From the NCBI GenBank assembly GCA_034432445.1, contig DAOUBX010000070.1, forward strand, positions 1 through 6,104: a stretch of DNA of 6,104 nucleotides, in the 5' to 3' direction. Under the pieces are notes generated by a model, which saw only the letters and a list, made by a program, of their open reading frames with translations, made no database searches and was not told the origin of the DNA. A program made the translations under genes and the position numbers. This document shows, in pieces, positions 1 through 4,353 of the stretch (position 1 is its first letter; every line of letters begins with the position of its first letter). Source of the stretch: JANWYQ01 sp034432445. Its GTDB lineage: Bacteria > Chloroflexota > Anaerolineae > JAAEKA01.

Positions 1-727
1 GAATACACAAGGCGCCGTCGGGCAAGACACGGCTGGCCAGGCCGGCCAGCCGGCGGCCATCGCTTGCCTGGGCGACCACGGGCCGGCCCAGGGTGACCAG
101 CCGCGCGGCCCAGGCCGCCACCGGGCTGACCCCGCGGCGCATGGCCAGGTAGCGCGCCTCCACGCAGTTCAAGACCTCTGCCAGGAGCGCGTTGGGGTCC
201 ACCGCGTAGCCCAGGGCTTGTTGCAGGCTGGTAGCCACAGCGCGCAGCTCAGGCTGGCTGTCGAAGTCGATGTTGGCGTTCAGGCCTAAACCGACAACAA
301 CGTAGTCCAGCCGGTCGCCGCTGAACGCTCCTTCGGCCAGGATGCCGGCAAGCTTGCGCCCCTCTAGCTCCAGGTCGTTGGGCCATTTGATGTCAGGGCG
401 CAAGCCGCAGGTGGCGGCCACGGCGTCGGCTGCGCCCAAGGTCATGCACATCGTCAGCCAGGGCACCTGCTCGCCGGGCAAGTCAGGTCGTAGCAGCACC
501 GACAGGTAGATGCCGCCGGTCGGCGGTGACCACCAAGTGCGGCCGGCGCGGCCGCGGCCGGCCGTTTGCTCCCCTGCGGCCACGGCCAGCCCTTCCGCCG
601 CGCCGGCGTTGGCTGCCGCGCGCACAAGGTCCTGCGTGGAGGTGACACTGGCGAAGTACTGCAGCGGCCGGCCCAGCAGACGAGTCTTCAGCAAAGCTTC
701 GACAGCGGCGAGTTTGAGCGTTTCCAT
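1..727 (-). CDS. birA: Biotin--[acetyl-CoA-carboxylase] ligase, catalytic type without HTH (partial, C-terminus off the window)
   Basis: Biotin-protein ligase: makes biotinyl-5'-AMP from biotin and ATP and transfers biotin to the acceptor lysine of carboxylase carrier domains in the cytoplasm. I translated the minus strand from the ATG at 727-725 and found 242 codons without a stop up to the window edge. Family motifs are in order: GRGRAGRTW at residues 57-65 (biotinyl-AMP loop), KWPND at 114-118 with the catalytic-type lysine, KLAGIL at 125-130, and VGLGLNAN at 145-152. The last visible part, with LGRPV and a DGALCI-like turn, looks like the small C-terminal domain, so perhaps 15-25 residues are missing. 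The protein starts with only about 20 residues before the LLGRPLQYF segment, so it lacks the winged-helix repressor domain of E. coli BirA and should be enzyme only. No clear Shine-Dalgarno precedes 727; the ATG is chosen because the protein's similarity begins there and a promoter lies 85 bp upstream. The adjacent genes give no functional link. Confidence 0.93.
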   Translation of the reverse strand, partial: METLKLAAVEALLKTRLLGRPLQYFASVTSTQDLVRAAANAGAAEGLAVAAGEQTAGRGRAGRTWWSPPTGGIYLSVLLRPDLPGEQVPWLTMCMTLGAADAVAATCGLRPDIKWPNDLELEGRKLAGILAEGAFSGDRLDYVVVGLGLNANIDFDSQPELRAVATSLQQALGYAVDPNALLAEVLNCVEARYLAMRRGVSPVAAWAARLVTLGRPVVAQASDGRRLAGLASRVLPDGALCI

Positions 728-811
728 GGGCGGATGCGGGTGCGTGCGCAGGGTTGACGGGCTGCCCAAGCCGGAGGAGAGCGGTCGACCGATGCCTGGT
801 GCTGAGCGTGC

Positions 812-840
812 ATGGTACACCGGGCGCTTTTCTCTGTCAA
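812..840 (-). promoter_or_regulatory. Putative sigma70-type promoter for birA
   Basis: On the minus strand there is a perfect -35 box TTGACA (835-840), a 17-bp spacer and a -10 box TACCAT (812-817, four of six consensus bases). It points toward birA, with a predicted start near 805 and a leader of about 78 nt. The -35 match and exact spacing are seen directly; promoter function is inferred. Confidence 0.42.
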
Positions 841-890
841 ACCGGCCTGGCGCCTTTGCGCTTGCGCGACATCCCGTCGCCGAGCGTGCT

Positions 891-919
891 TTGACGTCCC
901 TAGAGCTTACAGGTAGAAT
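891..919 (+). promoter_or_regulatory. Putative sigma70-type promoter for the 184-residue membrane protein gene
   Basis: TTGACG (891-896) and TAGAAT (914-919), each five of six consensus bases, are separated by exactly 17 bp. The predicted start is near 926, about 72 nt before the GTG at 998. The leader contains a small potential hairpin, ACGAG (939-943) with CTCGT (952-956). This is the best promoter match in the window, and it lies back to back with the birA promoter. Confidence 0.55.
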
Positions 920-997
920 TCAGCATAGACAGTTCGAGACGAGTTGAAGTCCTCGTTAGATGGCCTTCCTATTGCCAGCGATAGCCAGTGACAGGAT

Positions 998-1552
998 GTG
1001 CAATCCGTGGCACAAGCGTCCGCGCCCAAGACATTGACACGCAACGAGTTCTACAAGTTAGCCCATGAGTGCCGCGATTTGGCGCAGCGCCTGGCGACGC
1101 ACGATCAGGACACCGTGAACCGCGCCATGTGTGGGGAGTACAATCTCTTCTTGCGCCGCGTGCGCAGCTACGATCGCTTGCAAGCCCCCCTGGCGCAGCT
1201 ACGGCCGGCCCGCCCGATCTCCCGCCCCATGCTGCTCATCTGGCTGATGGCCGGCTGGATGATCTTCGCGCTGCTTGGCCGGCAGTTGCCTCCGCTGTGG
1301 TACATTGTGATCATGAGCGCCGTGCCGTTTCTTCTGATCTCGCTGTTTCTCGTGCCACAGAGCCTATATGGCACCACGATCGAGCAAATCGAAGGCAGGG
1401 TGTTGGTCGTCGTGCAAGCCCTGCAGCAGCTTCTGACCAGCGGGGAGATGAACTTCACCGAAGCCGTGTATTTCGTCCTGCGCGACGTGTTGCAGGAGAC
1501 GGCCGACGACCTGCGCCAGCAGGTGTACTTGAGCCGCGTTGGCTGGCCATAA
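998..1552 (+). CDS. Unrecognised small membrane protein with two transmembrane helices
   Basis: I do not recognise this 184-residue protein. Residues 1-70 are polar, rich in charged residues and probably helical; residues about 77-94 and 99-119 are two strongly hydrophobic stretches joined by a very short turn (GRQLPP), giving a membrane hairpin. Residues 125-184 are again soluble and helical. The layout puts both termini on the same side of the membrane, most likely the cytoplasm. There is no signal peptide and no catalytic motif. The start is uncertain: an in-frame stop at 989-991 limits it, GTG at 998 gives the longest form, but the AGGA at 993-996 is better spaced (10 nt) for the GTG at 1007. 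The gene has its own promoter, is divergent from birA and ends 29 bp from the converging methyltransferase gene, so it is a single-gene unit. It is real rather than a shadow: the reverse-frame ORFs over it are low-complexity and Arg/Pro-rich. Confidence 0.75.
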   Translation: MQSVAQASAPKTLTRNEFYKLAHECRDLAQRLATHDQDTVNRAMCGEYNLFLRRVRSYDRLQAPLAQLRPARPISRPMLLIWLMAGWMIFALLGRQLPPLWYIVIMSAVPFLLISLFLVPQSLYGTTIEQIEGRVLVVVQALQQLLTSGEMNFTEAVYFVLRDVLQETADDLRQQVYLSRVGWP

Positions 1553-1561
1553 GGCGGCCAG
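1543..1561 (+). terminator. Weak hairpin between convergent genes
   Basis: CTGGCC (1543-1548) and GGCCAG (1556-1561) form a 6-bp stem around a 7-nt loop that contains the TAA of the 184-residue gene; G-U pairs could lengthen it in the plus-strand transcript. There is no T-tract. It sits in the 29-bp convergent gap, where a terminator would be expected, but the match is weak. Confidence 0.2.
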
Positions 1562-1581
1562 TTGGAGCAACGGCGGCGGCT

Positions 1582-2379
1582 TCAGGACGAGGCAGCCGGC
1601 GCAGCGGCGCGGGCCACAACGGTCATGTTCCAGTCGCGCGGCGTTAGGCTGCGTCCGGGGGCCATGAAGGGGCAAAGCTCCTGCAGGCGAAAACCGGCGC
1701 GCGCCAGCAAACAGGCGATTTCCTGGGGGAAGAAGAAGCGCAAGGTGTGAGTTTCCCGGTACTCGCGCGCCAGCCGCGTATCATGCAGCTCTAGGACATG
1801 ATAGTGCACCCGCACGGTTTGCGATAGCAGATCGGTTTCAGGGTGCACCATGCGCACAATGCGGCCTTGGGCGGTCATGATCGTCTTAACCCGGTCGGTA
1901 GGCGGGTCGGTCAGCACGCCTGGGCCGAACCAGGCGTCGAAGATCAGCAGTCCGTCCGGCGCCAGATGGCGTCGGGCGCTGTCGAGCGCTGCCGTCACGT
2001 CGTCGTTGGTCACCATGTAGCTCATCACGGCAAACATGGCGATGACTACGTCGAAGGTGCGATGTAGCGTCAAGGTGCGGATGTCGCTTTGCTGAAAGCT
2101 GGGCCGGCTGGCGAAACTGCCGGCCGCTGCCTTGGCGCGCGCGATGGCCAGCATTGCTGCCGAGCGGTCGACGCCGGTCACCTGGTAGCCACGCTGCGCA
2201 AGGATCAGGGCATGGCCGCCCGTGCCGCAGCCCATGTCCAGCACGGCGCGCACCGGCTTTGCCGCGTGGCGCCGCATGATTTCTTCTAAGAAGTTGCACT
2301 CTCCGGCGTAGTCCTTGTCGGCGTAGAAGTGATCGTAGAAGCTGGCATGGCCGGGGCCAAACACGGTGGTTGCGCTCAT
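1582..2379 (-). CDS. Class I SAM-dependent methyltransferase, DesVI/TylM1-like (probable sugar N-methyltransferase)
   Basis: Predicted to transfer a methyl group from S-adenosylmethionine to a small molecule, probably the amino group of a nucleotide-linked amino sugar. The 265-residue protein shows an N-terminal FYDHFYADKDY segment (14-24) with the YDxFY...KDY pattern of dTDP-amino-sugar N-methyltransferases, SAM motif I VLDMGCGTGG (46-55), the acidic residue after strand 2 (D71 in GVDRS), FDVVIAMFAVMSY (109-121), and LAPDGLLIFDAW (139-150). Length fits that family (about 240-270). Its ATG (2379-2377) overlaps the stop of the aminotransferase gene as ATGA, and AGGGAG (2388-2393) lies 8 nt upstream, so translation is probably coupled. 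Upstream extension of the frame only reads through the aminotransferase gene and gives low-complexity sequence. Direct pairing with an aminotransferase copies the DesV/DesVI and TylB/TylM1 arrangement, which supports N-methylation; O-methylation of a sugar cannot be excluded. The substrate is not readable from the sequence. Confidence 0.88.
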   Translation of the reverse strand: MSATTVFGPGHASFYDHFYADKDYAGECNFLEEIMRRHAAKPVRAVLDMGCGTGGHALILAQRGYQVTGVDRSAAMLAIARAKAAAGSFASRPSFQQSDIRTLTLHRTFDVVIAMFAVMSYMVTNDDVTAALDSARRHLAPDGLLIFDAWFGPGVLTDPPTDRVKTIMTAQGRIVRMVHPETDLLSQTVRVHYHVLELHDTRLAREYRETHTLRFFFPQEIACLLARAGFRLQELCPFMAPGRSLTPRDWNMTVVARAAAPAASS

Positions 2380-3485
2380 CGCACATGCTCCCTGACCGCC
2401 TGCGCCGTCTGCTCGATCTGTTGATCGGTGAGGGCCAGGCCAGAGGGCAGGTAGAAGCCGCGGCGGGCCAGCCGCTCGGCCACAGGATGCTGCTCTCCGC
2501 CGAAGAGCCCCATGCGGCGAAACACCGGCTGCTCGTGCATCGGCCAGAAGAAGGGCCGTGTGCCCACGCCGGCCCGTCGCAGCCGCGCCATGGCCTCTGC
2601 GGCGTCGCAGGGCAGCGCATCGTCCAACACCACGCCGTACACCCAGTAGATGTTTTCGGCGTAGTCGGTGGCCGGCAAGGGGAGCTGCAGGCCCGGCGTG
2701 TCCGCCAGCAGCTCGGTGTAGAGCCGCCCCATGTGCCGCTTGCGGGCCACGAACTCTTCCAGCCGCTCTAGCTGCGCCACGCCCACCGCGGCCTGCAGGT
2801 TGCTCATGCGCAGGTTCCACCCCAGCTCCTCGTGCACGAAGCGCCGCTGCGGTTGGAAACAGAGGTTGCGCAAGCTGCGGCAACGCTCGGCCAGGGTTGC
2901 GTCATCGGTGAGGATCATGCCCCCCTCGCCGGTGGTGACGTGCTTGTTGGGGTAGAAGCTGAACACGCTCAGGTCGCCGAAGCTGCCGCAGGGCCGGCCG
3001 CGGTAGGTCTGACCGTGCATCTCGGCCGCGTCCTCGATCACCCGCAAGCCATGCCGCTCGGCCAAGGTCAGCAAAGGGTCCATGTCCACCGGCAGGCCGT
3101 AGATGTGCACGGCCATGATGGCCCGGGTGCGGGGGGTGATGGCCGCCGCCACCCGCGCCACGTCCATGTTCCATGTGCGGGGGTCGCAGTCCACCACGAC
3201 GGGGGTCGCGCCGGCGCGCACGACTGCCGCCGCGCAGGAGATGATGGTGAAGGTGGGCAGGATCACCTCGTCGCCGGGGCCGAGGCCCAGGGCCACCACC
3301 GCGGCCTCCAGCGCCGCCGAGCCGTTGGTCACAGCCACGCCGTAGCGCCGGCCGACGCGCGCAGCCATTTCTGCCTCGAAGCGCTCCACGAAGGGCCCTT
3401 CGGAGGAAATCCAACCGGTCGCAATGCACTCCTGCAGGTAGCGCGCCTCGTTGCCGTCCAGCAACGGTTCGTTGACGGGGATCAT
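2376..3485 (-). CDS. DegT/DnrJ/EryC1/StrS-family PLP aminotransferase (perosamine-synthase-like)
   Basis: Predicted PLP enzyme that converts a nucleotide-linked keto-sugar to an amino-sugar, usually with glutamate as amino donor. The 369 residues are full length for the family. The start MIPVNEPLLDGNEARYL and GWISSEGPFVERFE closely follow GDP-perosamine synthases. TNGSAAL (53-59) is the phosphate-binding region, EDAAE (151-155) carries the Asp that contacts the pyridine nitrogen (D152), SFGD (168-171) follows, and FYPNKHVTTGEGG (177-189) carries the Schiff-base lysine K181. RMSNLQAA (226-233) and TRPFFWPMH (309-317) are further family signatures. The gene begins 3 bp after the cupin stop, with AAGGAG inside the cupin gene (3498-3503, 12 nt upstream), and its TGA overlaps the next ATG. 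The resemblance favours C4 amination, but C3-aminating members (DesV, TylB, QdtB) share the fold, so regiochemistry is unsettled. Confidence 0.93.
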   Translation of the reverse strand: MIPVNEPLLDGNEARYLQECIATGWISSEGPFVERFEAEMAARVGRRYGVAVTNGSAALEAAVVALGLGPGDEVILPTFTIISCAAAVVRAGATPVVVDCDPRTWNMDVARVAAAITPRTRAIMAVHIYGLPVDMDPLLTLAERHGLRVIEDAAEMHGQTYRGRPCGSFGDLSVFSFYPNKHVTTGEGGMILTDDATLAERCRSLRNLCFQPQRRFVHEELGWNLRMSNLQAAVGVAQLERLEEFVARKRHMGRLYTELLADTPGLQLPLPATDYAENIYWVYGVVLDDALPCDAAEAMARLRRAGVGTRPFFWPMHEQPVFRRMGLFGGEQHPVAERLARRGFYLPSGLALTDQQIEQTAQAVREHVR

Positions 3486-3488
3486 CGG

Positions 3489-3899
3489 CTAGAAGTGCTC
3501 CTTCTCGTCTAGGCCGGTGTACGGTCCTTGTTTGATTTCCAGCAGCACCGTGTCCTCGAGCATGCGGAAGCCGTGGCCGCCGCCGACCATGAGCATGACG
3601 TCGCCCGGGAGGAGCTCGCGGGTGGCCACCAGCTCTCGGTCGTCGTTGTAGATGTCGATCAGGCAGCGGCCTTGTTTGACTACCAGCACCTCGGAGGTGC
3701 CCACCAGATGGCGTTGCAGCGGACGGTGGACATGCCGCTTGATCTCGCCGCCGGCCGGGTAAACCACGAAGCCCACCTGCTGCTTGAACTCCGGCGGGGT
3801 AACGAAGGTTGTGCGATCAGGCAGAAAGTGGGCGCGGATAATGTAACACAGCGGCACATGGTTCCAAACGATCTGCTCCACGGCGTCGGTGGTGTTCAT
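3489..3899 (-). CDS. Small single-domain cupin protein of the amino-sugar cassette
   Basis: This 136-residue protein is a single cupin domain, probably metal-binding. Cupin motif 1 is seen as GGEIKRHVHRPLQRHLVG (50-67) with likely ligands H56, H58 and possibly H64; motif 2 is LLPGDVMLMVGGGHGF (96-111) with H109. It ends in a conserved-looking EIKQGPYTGLDEKEHF (121-136). Such cupins occur beside DegT aminotransferases in glycan clusters; sugar 3,4-ketoisomerases (FdtA/QdtA) are also small cupins, but the RGxHAH-type signature of those is replaced here by KRHVHR, so isomerase activity is only a hypothesis. The start at 3899 is chosen because AGAAAGG (3907-3913) lies 7 nt upstream and the longer frame, to about 4052, is basic low-complexity sequence. 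It is the first gene of the operon; the aminotransferase follows after 3 bp. Confidence 0.8.
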   Translation of the reverse strand: MNTTDAVEQIVWNHVPLCYIIRAHFLPDRTTFVTPPEFKQQVGFVVYPAGGEIKRHVHRPLQRHLVGTSEVLVVKQGRCLIDIYNDDRELVATRELLPGDVMLMVGGGHGFRMLEDTVLLEIKQGPYTGLDEKEHF

Positions 3900-3906
3900 G
3901 ACAAAG

Positions 3907-3913
3907 CCTTTCT
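3907..3913 (-). promoter_or_regulatory. Ribosome binding site that fixes the cupin start
   Basis: AGAAAGG on the minus strand, 7 nt before the ATG at 3899-3897. It supports this start over upstream in-frame codons at about 4052. Confidence 0.55.
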
Positions 3914-4073
3914 GGCACGCGGCAGAGGGCCTGCGGCAGTGCGTCTGGTTTGGCTGACGGATTGCCGGCCTGCGCCACGGCGATGCACGACGCGCCGGCA
4001 GGTCTGTGCGCAACCATCGGGCCGGTCGTTTTCCGGCACGAGTCGGTAACACTCATCGGCGCAGTTGCCCCTA

Positions 4074-4102
4074 ACTTTACAGATGAAACTCTGAATTGCC
4101 AA
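4074..4102 (-). promoter_or_regulatory. Putative promoter of the cupin-aminotransferase-methyltransferase operon
   Basis: On the minus strand, TTGGCA (4097-4102, five of six) and TAAAGT (4074-4079, four of six) are 17 bp apart, within a clearly AT-richer pocket of an otherwise GC-rich interval. The predicted start is near 4067, leaving an unusually long leader of about 168 nt. Confidence 0.4.
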
Positions 4103-4238
4103 GTCTCGCGTCGGACGCCGCGCTGGGCGATGCCCGGCGCGGCGATGCACGCCGATCAACGAAAAGCGACGGGCTCGGTCGCCCACTTTGGGGTGTTGCG
4201 CGAAGACCGGCCCGAGCGATGGATAGTCAATATCTAGA

Positions 4239-4282
4239 CAGTGCGCGGCGTTCGCATCAAGATGACCGAACGCCGCGCACTG
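4239..4282 (-). terminator. Perfect 16-bp inverted repeat, probable terminator of the propeller gene
   Basis: CAGTGCGCGGCGTTCG (4239-4254) and its exact reverse complement (4267-4282) enclose a 12-nt loop; CATC/GATG in the loop could pair further. The stem is very GC-rich and starts 71 nt after the propeller stop codon, which fits a transcription end or 3' mRNA-stabilising structure. The minus-strand sequence after it is TCTAGATATTGAC, without a U-run, so it is not a textbook intrinsic terminator. A small mobile or dispersed repeat is the alternative. Confidence 0.45.
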
Positions 4283-4353
4283 GCAGGGAGTCGGATCGAT
4301 TGCCGGCGTACCGGCTATGCTGCCGGCAGGGCAGCCTGGACGCCGGCGCGCGT

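Larger units (their letters stand above)
3900..4353. other. Non-coding interval between the propeller gene and the cupin operon
   Basis: No credible gene lies here: the reading frames that cross it are Arg/Pro/Ala-rich shadows. Reading leftward from the propeller stop, it contains a 7-bp hairpin TGCCGGC/GCCGGCA (4301-4307 with 4322-4328), the perfect 16-bp inverted repeat at 4239-4282, about 135 bp without recognisable signal, the promoter at 4074-4102, and a leader of about 168 nt to the cupin ATG. The leader holds a second TGCCGGC/GCCGGCA pair (3963-3969 with 3994-4000). The 12-mer CGGCGATGCACG occurs twice (3978-3989 and 4140-4151). Confidence 0.6.

Noticed and set aside
510..947. Plus-strand 145-codon frame over birA and the divergent region
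   Set aside because: It is antisense to the BirA motifs and runs across both promoters; its composition is shadow-like.
2380..2883. Upstream in-frame extension of the methyltransferase to 2883
   Set aside because: The extension overlaps the aminotransferase completely and is Ala/Arg/Gly-rich; the ATG at 2379 with AGGGAG and the ATGA junction is the natural start.
2832..3512. Plus-strand 226-codon frame opposite the aminotransferase
   Set aside because: It mirrors a fully conserved PLP enzyme and has a His/Gly/Val-rich composition from codon complementarity, with no start signals.
3900..4052. Longer N-terminus for the cupin protein
   Set aside because: The added residues are basic and low in complexity, would lie upstream of a good ribosome binding site, and are not cupin-like.
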